64,000 bases of DNA from Eggerthella sp. CAG:298 (GTDB lineage Bacteria; Actinomycetota; Coriobacteriia; Coriobacteriales; Eggerthellaceae). The notes under the pieces were generated by a model. It was not told the origin of the DNA. It saw only the letters and a list, made by a program, of their open reading frames with translations, and searched no databases. The stretch covers positions 10,587-74,586 of the forward strand of contig FR895136.1 of assembly GCA_000435675.1 (NCBI GenBank), written 5' to 3'. Shown piece after piece: positions 7,681 to 18,360 of the stretch (its first letter is position 1; each line of letters starts with the position of its first letter). A program made the translations under genes and the position numbers.

Positions 7681-8634
7681 CTATTCGAACGTGCCGCATT
7701 CGATCTGCTCACGGCGATAATAATCGCGCAGGTCACCGATCTTACCGGAGGGGAACTTCGCGAAATTGCGTGCGAACTCGATGAGCTGGTCGGTCACGCA
7801 ACTGCGGAATGCCTTCTCTTTATACGCCATGTAGATCGTGTGAAACGGAGTTTGGATATCGGAGATGGGGATACCCACGAATCCACGCGTTTTGATATCG
7901 TCGAGCGTCTCGAGCATGATGGCTACCGTATCGGATTCGGAAACCACAAAGGCTGCGGCGCTGATCTCGTCGTTGAACGACTGCTTGGGCGAAAGGCCAA
8001 CGCGGCGGAATAGCCCCTCGAGCAACGTCGAAGCGAATGATTCCTTGCGATACGAAACCAAGTTATAGTCTTTGAGCTCTTCAAGCGAAACGCTTTCGCG
8101 AGAAGCAAGCTCATGGGTCTCTGAAACACCTACGATCAAATTCTGCGTGATGATCGGTTCATAAACGATATCGCGCTCATCGAGCACCATGCCACAGAAC
8201 GCAACGTCGAGCTTGCCATCGAGCAAGCCCTTCAAGCAATCGTAGGTGGTTTCCTGATGGATGTCGAAATCGATGTTATCGCCGAATTCCTTGCGGAAGG
8301 AACTGAGCAGAAGAGGAAGGAAATTTCGCTGGATCGAGATGACCGCACCGATGCGGATCTGTCCTGAAAGCCCACTAGAATAGAGCTTCATAAGATCGAT
8401 CGCTTTATCGATCTCGCTGAGCGCAACGCACACGTGCTCGTTGAATTCCGCACCATAGGAAGTAAGGCGCACATTGCGACCAACACGCTCGAACAGCGGT
8501 ACGCCAAGTTCTTTCTCCAAATTGCCGATCGAATTTGAAAGAGAAGGCTGCGTGATGAAAAGCTCTTCGGAAGCTTTTCCGTAATGTTCAAGCTCAGCGA
8601 GCTTTCTGAAGTAATAAAGCTGAGAAAGATTCAT
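7681..8634 (-). CDS. LysR-family transcriptional regulator
   Basis: A 317-residue LysR regulator. The N-terminal winged helix-turn-helix is clear: LSQLYYFRKLAELEHYGKAS at residues 3-22, then the recognition part with ITQPSLSNSI and LEKELGVPLFERVGR. The C-terminal two thirds form the effector-binding domain. The start at 8634 has AAAGGACAG upstream; a longer frame to 8682 lacks one. It is co-oriented with the SDR, dehydrogenase and CoA-transferase genes downstream and most likely controls them through the dyads at 7541-7597, with an unknown pathway metabolite as inducer. It follows bioY by 117 bp. Confidence 0.92.
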   Translation of the reverse strand: MNLSQLYYFRKLAELEHYGKASEELFITQPSLSNSIGNLEKELGVPLFERVGRNVRLTSYGAEFNEHVCVALSEIDKAIDLMKLYSSGLSGQIRIGAVISIQRNFLPLLLSSFRKEFGDNIDFDIHQETTYDCLKGLLDGKLDVAFCGMVLDERDIVYEPIITQNLIVGVSETHELASRESVSLEELKDYNLVSYRKESFASTLLEGLFRRVGLSPKQSFNDEISAAAFVVSESDTVAIMLETLDDIKTRGFVGIPISDIQTPFHTIYMAYKEKAFRSCVTDQLIEFARNFAKFPSGKIGDLRDYYRREQIECGTFE

Positions 8635-8751
8635 TTCTGTCCTTTTCCTTCGCCCGTCGAGCACGAGCGCACACTGCATCATCTACATCCGCAACAACCC
8701 CAAATGCTACGGATGCCTTCCCTTTCATCTGCTCCTCGTGCAGATCCGAAC

Positions 8752-9363
8752 CTAGAGCCTGCTCTGCGCTGCTCCAGCTGCTTGTGCGAGAAATACCGCA
8801 AGCAGCATCTTCAAAAGATCGGGGACAACAAAAGGAGCGACAGCCGCCACGAATGCAGCCTCTGCCGTAAGCTGGCCGACCCACATGAGCCACAGCCAAC
8901 CAAATACATAATAAATAGCCGCAAAACAAACGCCCACTATGAGGCTGCGGAGCAAGAATCCTCTTTTTACCTGGCCGCCGAGAAACGTTGCACGCTGGTC
9001 GGAAGCGAAAGCAGCGCGCTTAGACAGCAGATGGCTGAGGGGCAAAACGATGCACGCGCCCACCACAAAACCCATGATGAAACCACCCGTTGGGCCGAAG
9101 AGAGCACCTATCCCGCCACGGAACCCCGTGAAGACCGGAAGGCCGATAGCGCCGAGCGCAACGTAGCCGCAGATCGCGATGAAGGCATCCCTCGGTTTGA
9201 GCGCAAACAGCGTGAAGAAGATAGCAAGCGGAGAAAGGGAAAGCGGCACAGGACCGATCGGTACGGTGACCCATGCAGTAACTGCCATGCAGGCAATAGC
9301 TGCCGCGCAATAAACGACCGAACGACTTCTCGATTGTTGCCTCACCATGACTTCTGCAGACAT
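8752..9363 (-). CDS. bioY: BioY, substrate-binding component of the biotin ECF transporter
   Basis: A 203-residue membrane protein with six hydrophobic helices. It has the BioY hallmarks: PIGPVPLSLSPLAIFF near residue 37, then GYVALGAIGLPVFTGFRGGIGALFGPTGGF split over two helices. It captures biotin at the membrane, alone or with an ECF energising module that is not in this window. The start has AGAAGGATAG just upstream. The downstream neighbour is the LysR gene. No biotin biosynthesis genes are seen here, so the cell may depend on biotin uptake; the biotin ligase birA lies nearby at 10.5 kb. The last residues are AQAAGAAQSRL, consistent with a short cytosolic end. Confidence 0.9.
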   Translation of the reverse strand: MSAEVMVRQQSRSRSVVYCAAAIACMAVTAWVTVPIGPVPLSLSPLAIFFTLFALKPRDAFIAICGYVALGAIGLPVFTGFRGGIGALFGPTGGFIMGFVVGACIVLPLSHLLSKRAAFASDQRATFLGGQVKRGFLLRSLIVGVCFAAIYYVFGWLWLMWVGQLTAEAAFVAAVAPFVVPDLLKMLLAVFLAQAAGAAQSRL

Positions 9364-9480
9364 ACTATCCTTCTCTCTTGCTTTTGAGTTTACGCATACC
9401 TTGTTCGACTCTTGCCAGCGACGGTTCGTACCAGGCGCGATCCATGGTGGCAGCGAGGAATAAGCTCACGGATTGATCCA

Positions 9481-9508
9481 TAACCGATACACTGGAATCT
9501 ATCGGTTA
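9481..9508. promoter_or_regulatory. Palindromic operator candidate upstream of bioY
   Basis: TAACCGATA (9481-9489) and TATCGGTTA (9500-9508) are perfect complements separated by 10 bp. The site lies 118 bp upstream of bioY and 120 bp upstream of the divergent mntP, followed by an AT-rich stretch (9509-9540). The protein that binds is unknown; the local BirA has no DNA-binding domain. No yybP-ykoY manganese riboswitch is visible before mntP. Confidence 0.5.
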
Positions 9509-9628
9509 CTTATAAATTATATCTATAAATCTATACATATTGCACCCAAAATCGATACTTTCGGACGACCTATTGATTTGAGCGGTCATAAAGAGATCGT
9601 GCATGCTGAATTGTGGTAAAACAAGACC

Positions 9629-10183
9629 ATGAGCGCGATCGAACTTCTCATTTTGGGACTTGCCCTTTCCATGGACGCTTTTGCGGTAACGGTGTCCAAC
9701 GCCTTCGTCTATCGCGGAACCGATAAAGCCCACCGTCTCTTGATGCCCGTCTTCTTCGGTGTCTTTCAGGGGCTCATGCCCGTGATCGGATTCTATGCTG
9801 GTTCGTTGGTGGGGCCCTTCATCGAAACCTATGCAGGCATCATCACGTTCGTTATCCTCGGGTTCATCGGCGGCAAGATGCTCTGGGATGCATTCCATGA
9901 AGAGCCCGAAGAAGTCTTCGATAAGCAGGCGAAACTCACGATTCCCGTCTTGTTCTTCCAAGCTATTGCCACGAGCATCGATGCGCTTGCTGTGGGTGTC
10001 AGTTTCGCAGCGCTTTCGCTCAACATCGCATCGGCGGCAACCCTGATCGGCTTGACCACCGCACTGTGCTGCATCGTTGCGCTGATCATCGGGCGCCATT
10101 TCGGCATGAAGTTGGGGAACAAGGCCACGATCATCGGCGGCATCGTCCTGATCGCGATCGGCATCAAAGCCCTGTTCACATAA
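9629..10183 (+). CDS. mntP: Manganese efflux pump MntP
   Basis: A 184-residue protein of six helices in two homologous halves. Each half starts with a conserved acidic helix: LGLALSMDAFAVTVSNA at residue 9 onward and ATSIDALAVGVSFA near 114, whose Asp residues are needed for Mn(II) export in this family. The length matches E. coli MntP. The start is preceded only by a weak ribosome site (GGTAAAACAAG). It is a single gene, divergent from bioY, and its stop is followed 20 bp later by an inverted-repeat element. Confidence 0.92.
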   Translation: MSAIELLILGLALSMDAFAVTVSNAFVYRGTDKAHRLLMPVFFGVFQGLMPVIGFYAGSLVGPFIETYAGIITFVILGFIGGKMLWDAFHEEPEEVFDKQAKLTIPVLFFQAIATSIDALAVGVSFAALSLNIASAATLIGLTTALCCIVALIIGRHFGMKLGNKATIIGGIVLIAIGIKALFT

Positions 10184-10202
10184 GTTCTCAGGCAGCGCAA
10201 AA

Positions 10203-10475
10203 GATGACAAATTACCCAGTCGTTCGACACTTTTCATGGCTCGACCAGTGGAGAGGGTGAGACACGAGGTTCCCCGCTTCCCTGCTCAAGAACCTGCATC
10301 CTGCAGGTTCTTTCGTGCGTCGCTGCTTTGCTCGGGTTTTATTAAAAATGAATTTAGTCGGCAAAGAGTCACCTCGTTGCCTCACCCTCTCCGCTGATTG
10401 AGCGTGCCCGATGCGAGCCATGAGGTTCCCTGCTCATTGCCAAAAAGGTGTCGAACGACCGGGTAGTTTGTCATC
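10203..10475. repeat. Composite inverted-repeat element (MITE/REPIN-like), 273 bp
   Basis: The ends 10203-10234 and 10442-10475 are imperfect inverted copies of a 30-bp unit (family consensus GATGACRAACKACC around a short centre). Inside it is a second inverted pair: 10243-10272 and 10360-10402, both with GAGAGGGTGAG and ACGAGGT. At the centre 10288-10312 is a 10-bp hairpin (AAGAACCTGC with 5-nt loop). There is no coding frame. The 43 bases at 10360-10402 recur without mismatch, reversed, at 47156-47198. It fills the gap between the converging stop codons of mntP and birA; the right end supplies a hairpin plus T5 after birA and may act as its terminator. Confidence 0.7.
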
Positions 10476-11457
10476 AATGGCGGGTGTGGACTTCGCCGGA
10501 GTTGGCGGCGATGACGCGGCCTTGTTCAGTGCGGAGGAGGAGCTCGCCGGAAGATGATGCGCCGATGACTTCGCCAGCGTAAAGCAACTCCCCATCGATC
10601 GTTTCGAGTTCGACCTGCTCGCCTTTGTTATAGAGAAGGCCATTGTAGCCATCCATGAACGGCTCTATCCCCTCTTCGCACCATAATTCGTAAAACCCTT
10701 GGATACAGCCGAGCAACGCGGGAAGAAGCTGACCGCTTATTTGATCGAACGCAACGCCCGATAGGGCATCGAAGCTTTCAAGATATGCTGCGGGAACGCC
10801 TAACTCTTCGGTCGAACCTGCTGCTTTAGCATCTTCAGCAGAGCCACTAGGCGAGGTGATATTGATGCCGATGCCACAGCAGAGCTTACCGCCGATCATC
10901 TCGAGCGAGATTCCTACCAGTTTGGCGCTTCCCTCATCGGATATGACCAGGATATCGTTGGGCCATTTGATCTTGATCTTGTCGGTCTGCGCGAAGGAAG
11001 CGAGCGTTTCCCGCACCGCCAGCGAAAGAAGAAGGCTCAGCGTTGGAAGAGCGCTCTGGTCCACCTTAGGTTGAAGATGCTCGCTCAAAGGATCGAGGAT
11101 GAACGAGAAATACAAGCCGCCTTCAGGGCTTTGCCACGATCTTCCTTGCCTTCCATACGCTGCTGTTTGCCTGTTGGCCACGAAGCAGATTCCTTCAGGA
11201 GCTCCTTTGGAAATAGCTTCTTTGACGCAGTTGTTGGTCGAATCAACTTCATCGAAGAACGTGACGCGCCAAAACCCGCCACCGTACGTCTTCACTTCGG
11301 CGGAAGCTTGCTGCTCCTCCCCTTCCTGCGGGCGAGCTGCTTCTTGCAGATGCGCTATGGCCTGCAGGAATGCTGCATCCTTCAGGGGGTTCGCGTCTTG
11401 TGGACGGCTTGTATCTTGCGGGTGCGCAGCATCCTGCGAACGTGATGCGTTGTTCAT
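10474..11457 (-). CDS. birA: Biotin-[acetyl-CoA carboxylase] ligase, group I (no DNA-binding domain)
   Basis: A 327-residue biotin protein ligase that makes biotinyl-AMP and attaches biotin to carrier proteins. The catalytic domain starts around residue 65 with FFDEVDSTNN; the biotinyl-AMP loop is GRQGRSW; PNDI follows in KIKWPNDILV. The N-terminal helix-turn-helix of E. coli-type BirA is absent. In its place are about 60 residues of degenerate repeats rich in P-Q-D and A-R-P-Q units. It therefore probably does not repress genes. The ATG at 11457 overlaps the stop codon of the folate gene upstream (TAATG), so translation is coupled. Confidence 0.9.
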   Translation of the reverse strand: MNNASRSQDAAHPQDTSRPQDANPLKDAAFLQAIAHLQEAARPQEGEEQQASAEVKTYGGGFWRVTFFDEVDSTNNCVKEAISKGAPEGICFVANRQTAAYGRQGRSWQSPEGGLYFSFILDPLSEHLQPKVDQSALPTLSLLLSLAVRETLASFAQTDKIKIKWPNDILVISDEGSAKLVGISLEMIGGKLCCGIGINITSPSGSAEDAKAAGSTEELGVPAAYLESFDALSGVAFDQISGQLLPALLGCIQGFYELWCEEGIEPFMDGYNGLLYNKGEQVELETIDGELLYAGEVIGASSSGELLLRTEQGRVIAANSGEVHTRH

Positions 11458-12773
11458 TACTCGCACTTCCAAGCTTTGCCGTACTTCACGTTATCGAGCG
11501 TGACTGACACGCCATTGGCAAGCTCATGATGAGGCAGAAGCTCCAAGAGCGGCTTCACCACGAAATCGCGCTCGAGCAAGAGCGGATGCGGCAAGGTGAG
11601 CACCTCAAGATCAGAGACGTAGCCTTGATAGTCGAGGATATCGAGATCGCACGTGCGCGGGCCGTTCTTCTGCGTGCGCACACGCCCCAAGCTGTTCTCG
11701 ATCGCTTGGAGGTAGGTGAGCAGTTCTTGCGGGGGCAAGCCGGTGCGCATGAGCACGACCGTGTTCACGAAAAGATCCTGATCCTCGAAATAGGCCGGTT
11801 CGCTTTCGTAGTAGCTTGCAATATCGATGATCTGCGTGTCGGGCAACATGCACATGTCGCCGATGGCCTTGTTGATCATCGCGATCTTGCCTTCGCGCTC
11901 CTCGCCTTCGTCTGCCACGAGCGCCACGTTGCAGCCCATGCCGATGAGTACGTAGGGGCGCAGGTTCTCTTCGAGCGCTTGAGCGGTGAGCGCCACGTTG
12001 TGCGTACGGATGACCGAGGCACCCAGCTCGCACGCCATGAGTGCTTCAGCGGCCGAAGCGCTATCACGCTCTTTCGGGTCTTCGATGTGGTACGCTTCGC
12101 CAATGTAGCTCTTGCGCGAAACCGCGACCATGGTCGGGAAACCCAGGTGGTTGAACTCGTGGAAGTTCCTCATGAGCTCGACTGTCTGCTTTGCCGTCTT
12201 GCCGAAACCAGGACCAGGATCGAGGCAGATGCGCTCGCGTGCAACACCATGCCCGATCAAATTATCTGCCTGCGCTTTTAAGTAATCGCACACTTCGGCA
12301 ACCACGTCTTCATAGACGGGTTCATTTTGCATCGTTCGAGGATCATCGCCGCCCATATGCATGACCACAAGCCCCGCATCGCACGAAGCGGCCAGGTCGA
12401 CCATGGCAGGATCGCGAAATCCGCTCACGTCGTTGATGATCGAAGCGCCCGCTTCGAGCGCCGCACGCGCAACAGGAGCATGACGGGTATCGATGCTCAC
12501 ACAAATACCCTTACTAGCCAGCGCTTTCACCACATCGAGCACGCGGGCGCACTCTTCTTCTTCGCTTACGGGCGTGGCGCCGGAACGCGTTGATTCTCCC
12601 CCGACATCGATGATGAGCGCGCCTTCCTCGACCATCTGAAGTCCGCGTGCGATCGCGTCTTCAGGCGTTGGATACGAGCCACCATCGGAGAAAGAATCGG
12701 GCGTAAGATTCAAGATGCCCATGATAATGGGCATCTTGGCATCAAAACTGTACTGGCTGCATTTCCAGATCAT
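11457..12773 (-). CDS. Dihydropteroate synthase - HPPK fusion (FolP-FolK)
   Basis: A 438-residue bifunctional folate enzyme. Residues 14-270 are dihydropteroate synthase: MGILNLTPDSFSDGG, then VGGESTRSGA, DVSGFRDP and RTHNVALT. Residues 276-430 are 6-hydroxymethyl-7,8-dihydropterin pyrophosphokinase: GMGCN, the ENSLGRVRTQKNGPRTCDLD signature and DLDILDY with the metal-binding Asp pair. HPPK makes the activated pterin that DHPS condenses with p-aminobenzoate, so one chain does consecutive steps, with the later enzyme first in the chain. FolB was not seen. The start has AAAGGATG upstream and follows ftsH by 17 bp; the 3' end overlaps birA. Confidence 0.93.
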   Translation of the reverse strand: MIWKCSQYSFDAKMPIIMGILNLTPDSFSDGGSYPTPEDAIARGLQMVEEGALIIDVGGESTRSGATPVSEEEECARVLDVVKALASKGICVSIDTRHAPVARAALEAGASIINDVSGFRDPAMVDLAASCDAGLVVMHMGGDDPRTMQNEPVYEDVVAEVCDYLKAQADNLIGHGVARERICLDPGPGFGKTAKQTVELMRNFHEFNHLGFPTMVAVSRKSYIGEAYHIEDPKERDSASAAEALMACELGASVIRTHNVALTAQALEENLRPYVLIGMGCNVALVADEGEEREGKIAMINKAIGDMCMLPDTQIIDIASYYESEPAYFEDQDLFVNTVVLMRTGLPPQELLTYLQAIENSLGRVRTQKNGPRTCDLDILDYQGYVSDLEVLTLPHPLLLERDFVVKPLLELLPHHELANGVSVTLDNVKYGKAWKCE

Positions 12774-12790
12774 GAATGAACATCCTTTGG

Positions 12791-15196
<2,406 letters not shown>

Positions 15197-15257
15197 AACG
15201 TATCAATGTTCCTTATGCGTTGGTCGGTTGGTCATTCAGTGGTTCAGTCGTTTACGA

Positions 15258-15812
15258 TCAGGCCTTCTTTGCGATCGCGCTCCGCTTGAGCGCTCCCACA
15301 TAGGGAAGGTTGCGATATTTTTCCGCGTAGTCGAGCCCATAGCCGACCACGAATTCATCCGGACAAGCGAACCCCAAGTAATGGCAGGGAAGATCGGCCT
15401 GTTCTGGAATGTCCTTACGGAGAAGCGCCGCAATGGAAAGCGATGCGGGCTTGCGCGACTGAAGATTCTTGATCAGATAGCGCAGCGTGAGACCCGTATC
15501 GATCACATCTTCAGCGATAAGCACATCGCGGCCCATGATGTCGGTCGAAAGGTCCTTCTGAATACGCACGATGCCCGAGCTTTCAGCCTCTTTTCCGTAC
15601 GAAGAAACTGCCATGAAATCCATTTCGAGCGGAAGATCGATCTGGCGGACCAGATCGGCCATGAAGATCGCCGCACCGCGCAGGATCGAGATGACCACAA
15701 GGTCTTTTCCCGCATAATCGCGCGTGATAGCCGCTCCCATTTCACGTACCCGCGCACGAATGTCGCTCTCAGAGAACAGGACGCGCTCAAGATCGGGATG
15801 TAATTCTTCCAC
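15258..15812 (-). CDS. hpt: Hypoxanthine phosphoribosyltransferase
   Basis: A 184-residue purine salvage enzyme that converts hypoxanthine or guanine with PRPP into IMP or GMP. The PRPP-binding loop is visible as LIAEDVIDTGLTL near residue 98, the flexible-loop SSYG at about 69, and the purine-binding PDEFVVGYGLDY segment near 150. The start is a GTG with AGAGGAG upstream. Its place between tilS/maf and ftsH is the standard order in Gram-positive bacteria. Confidence 0.95.
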   Translation of the reverse strand: MEELHPDLERVLFSESDIRARVREMGAAITRDYAGKDLVVISILRGAAIFMADLVRQIDLPLEMDFMAVSSYGKEAESSGIVRIQKDLSTDIMGRDVLIAEDVIDTGLTLRYLIKNLQSRKPASLSIAALLRKDIPEQADLPCHYLGFACPDEFVVGYGLDYAEKYRNLPYVGALKRSAIAKKA

Positions 15813-15992
15813 CGCTCCTCTTTCATGGCATAGCTTTCAAACCGCATCTGCGGCTTTTAGTGTTCTAGTTTAGCAAAAGCGCCGCGCGATTCGTCCGCTT
15901 GCAGGTGTGCACATTCCATTTGCGAAAAATTTGCAATAAATCTACATCGTCTGCGCCCGTTAACGCCTCATACAGCCCGTTTTTTCGCGCGT

Positions 15993-16685
15993 TTACGCCC
16001 CTTTTTGCGTTATCTCGACTGGCACTTCCCTGCGCAAAAGATCGGGGAAATTCTCGAGCAGCTTATCAACAGGCAGCCCGACGATGTTGTTGTAATCGCC
16101 CTCATAGCCTTCAACGAGCGCCGCGCCCTTGCCCTGAATGCCGTAGGCGCCCGCCTTGTCGATGGTTTCGCCGGTAGCCACATACGCATTGATGTCTTCT
16201 TCGGTGAGCTCCTTGAAAGTAACCTCGCTCGTTTCCGTGAAGGTACGAAAACCGATCGAAACGTTGCCGTCTCCCCCGTTTTCCTCGGTCTCGTTCAAGA
16301 GCATCATCCACACCGAAACACCCGTGATGACCTGGTGCGTCTTGCCGGAGAGCTTACGCAGCATCTCACGTGCATGATCGGCCGAATAGGGCTTGCCGAA
16401 GATCTCGCCATCGAGCACGACCATCGTGTCGGCACCGATCACAAAACCCAACCCCACCGGATTCTGCGCGAGCACCTCTTGAACGGCTGCGCCCGCTTTT
16501 CGCTCGGCAAGCTTCTTCACGGCCTCTTCAGGCTGCGCGAGCAGATCGGCATCGAGCGTTTCGTCGACCGGTTCAGTGGGGGTGAACACACGGAACTGGA
16601 CGCCTGCATCTTGAAGCAGCTGCTTTCGACGCGGCGAATTCGACGACAAGATGATGTTGATGGGAATGACCGGCTGTTGATCCAT
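15993..16685 (-). CDS. maf: Maf-like nucleoside triphosphate pyrophosphatase
   Basis: A 230-residue Maf/HAM1-like protein that hydrolyses non-canonical or excess nucleoside triphosphates to monophosphates. Signature segments are ILSSNSPRRKQLL at residue 11, the EPVDET acidic motif, ADTMVVLDGEIFGKP in the middle and GDYNNIVGLPV near the end. The start has AAGGAGAA upstream. It is inserted between tilS and hpt. A 22-residue insertion (ETEENGGDG region) in the middle is unusual. The 180 bp after it contain only a short hairpin (CCGCA-TC-TGCGG at 15845-15856). Confidence 0.92.
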   Translation of the reverse strand: MDQQPVIPINIILSSNSPRRKQLLQDAGVQFRVFTPTEPVDETLDADLLAQPEEAVKKLAERKAGAAVQEVLAQNPVGLGFVIGADTMVVLDGEIFGKPYSADHAREMLRKLSGKTHQVITGVSVWMMLLNETEENGGDGNVSIGFRTFTETSEVTFKELTEEDINAYVATGETIDKAGAYGIQGKGAALVEGYEGDYNNIVGLPVDKLLENFPDLLRREVPVEITQKGA

Positions 16686-16723
16686 GGGTTCTCCTTAAGG
16701 AAGCGTTGATTGAAAAGTCTCGA

Positions 16724-17797
16724 TTATGCGCGCTTGCGGCGCGTGCGGAAGCGCGCCATGGGTTCGATGAGCACACCTTGTTTGTTCGCGCTCACGGCGA
16801 GATCGCCCTGGATGTTCACGACATAGCCGCTTTGCGGGCTGCCGTCTTTGTCGAAGGCTTGAAGCACGGCTTCGATGGCCGTGCTCTCGATGCGCCCTTC
16901 GGAACCGATGAGCGACTCGAGCACTGAACGAATTGCGCGCCGCTTGAGCGGGAGCGCGAGCATGCCGAAGCTTGGAAGCAGTAGCGTATAGCCTTCTGCC
17001 TGTTCAGCATTGTTCACAAGGGCGTCTTCGGCGAGCGATTCCATGAAGTCGTCTTCGTCGGCAATGAGGTTCATCGTGCGGCAGAGCGTATCGAGCAATT
17101 GCGGGTTCTGCGCTTTCGCTGCAGGAACGATCTCGTGACGCACGTAGGAGCGAAACCGGTCGGTATGCGCGTTCGTCGCATCCTCACGCCAAAGAGCGCC
17201 CTGTTCATCGCGTACGACCACTTCACCACGAACCGCGCGCTCTTCAAGATAGCAGCGCAGGCTAGCACGCGAGACATCCAACAGCGGACGCACCACCGGT
17301 CCATTGCGATAGAGCATAGAGCGAAAGCCGCCCGGCCCCGTGCCTTTTATCGAGCGCATATAGAAGTTCTCTACGCGGTCATCTTGCGTGTGTGCCGTGA
17401 TGATGCGCCCTTCAGCGATGGGCACCGCCGCGTGCATGCAGAGGCTCTCGAGAGCTTTGCGCGCAGCGATGTAGCGCTCTTGGCGCCCGATGGCCTCAAC
17501 GTTGCCTCCTGTTTCTCGAGCAAGCAGAGCAACGTCGACCTCGCAGCAGAAGAACGGGATATCGAGCGCTTCAGCAAGCGCAGCAACGAAGACCTGGTCG
17601 TCTTCGGCATCGCGCCCGCGCAGTTTGTGATTCACGTGCAAGCACGCAAGTGGTCCGACCAGCCCGCGCGCATGGAGGTCGGCCATGATGTAGGCAAGCG
17701 CCGTTGAATCCGAGCCGCCCGATACCATCAGAAGCGCTGGCGAAGCGGCATCGAAAAGCGCATGCTTGCCGATCGTATGTTCAATAGTCTCGATCAC
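16724..17797 (-). CDS. tilS: tRNA(Ile)-lysidine synthase TilS
   Basis: A 357-residue enzyme that converts C34 of tRNA-Ile(CAU) to lysidine, needed to read AUA. The PP-loop ATP-binding motif SGGSDST lies at residues 26-32; HVNHKLRGRDAEDDQVF and HTQDDRVENF are the other conserved segments. The start is GTG with AGAGGACG upstream. It heads the tilS-maf-hpt-ftsH-folP/K-birA operon. Confidence 0.94.
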   Translation of the reverse strand: MIETIEHTIGKHALFDAASPALLMVSGGSDSTALAYIMADLHARGLVGPLACLHVNHKLRGRDAEDDQVFVAALAEALDIPFFCCEVDVALLARETGGNVEAIGRQERYIAARKALESLCMHAAVPIAEGRIITAHTQDDRVENFYMRSIKGTGPGGFRSMLYRNGPVVRPLLDVSRASLRCYLEERAVRGEVVVRDEQGALWREDATNAHTDRFRSYVRHEIVPAAKAQNPQLLDTLCRTMNLIADEDDFMESLAEDALVNNAEQAEGYTLLLPSFGMLALPLKRRAIRSVLESLIGSEGRIESTAIEAVLQAFDKDGSPQSGYVVNIQGDLAVSANKQGVLIEPMARFRTRRKRA

Positions 17798-17905
17798 CTG
17801 AACGTCCTCTTACAATTTTGTTTCATTTGGGCACTTCATGATTATAGTTTCGCCTTCTCGCATAAGCTAGGAAAGCGTTCTCATAAGAATGACAGAAGAA
17901 AGTAG

Positions 17906-18292
17906 GTGAAGGCCATGAATTTCGTACTTCGTGTGATCGGCATCTTCATTGCCGTCGCGGTCGCGGTGTGGCTCGTTCCTGGTATCGAAGTAGGCGGAAC
18001 GGTGTCCACGTGGGCGAGCGTGCTCATCATCGCGCTCATCATCGCGCTGCTGAACATGACCATCAAACCCATATTGCAGCTGTTCGGGCTTCCTATAACG
18101 GTCATTACGCTCGGTATCTTCTATATCATCATCAATACCGCGCTGCTCTATCTTGCTTCATGGTTGGCGAACGGGCTATTCGGCATCGATTTCATCATCG
18201 CGACCTTCGGGTCGGGATTCGTTGCGAGCATCGTTATCTCGATCGTTTCGAGCATCATGAACGGGCTCTTGGGAGCCGACAGCTATCGATAA
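17906..18292 (+). CDS. Small 4-TM membrane protein, phage-holin-like family (PF04020 type)
   Basis: A 128-residue protein made almost entirely of four hydrophobic helices, with the family pattern LVPGIEVGG, then IALLNMTIKPILQLFGLPITVITLG split over two stretches, and a Gly-rich last helix. Its biochemical role is unknown; such proteins are widespread chromosomal membrane proteins and not phage lysis genes. There is no phage gene nearby. The start follows AGAAAGTAGGTGAAGGCC. Confidence 0.85.
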   Translation: MKAMNFVLRVIGIFIAVAVAVWLVPGIEVGGTVSTWASVLIIALIIALLNMTIKPILQLFGLPITVITLGIFYIIINTALLYLASWLANGLFGIDFIIATFGSGFVASIVISIVSSIMNGLLGADSYR

Positions 18293-18296
18293 AGAC

Positions 18297-18333
18297 TAAA
18301 GCACCCCAGCGATTACACGCTAGGGTGCCCTTA
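18297..18333. terminator. Bidirectional terminator between 4-TM protein and ferritin
   Basis: AAAGCACCCCAGCG and CGCTAGGGTGCCCTT pair around a 6-nt loop, with A/T runs on both sides, between two converging genes. Confidence 0.85.
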
Positions 18334-18360
18334 GATTAGCCTTATCTTGTGCGATTGGGT

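Noticed and set aside
9364..9628. yybP-ykoY manganese riboswitch before mntP
   Set aside because: The conserved loop motifs are absent; the only structured site is the palindrome at 9481.
10474..11457. BirA as repressor of the bioY palindrome
   Set aside because: The protein lacks the N-terminal helix-turn-helix.
17906..18292. Prophage remnant because of the holin-like protein
   Set aside because: The family is a common chromosomal membrane protein and no other phage genes lie nearby.
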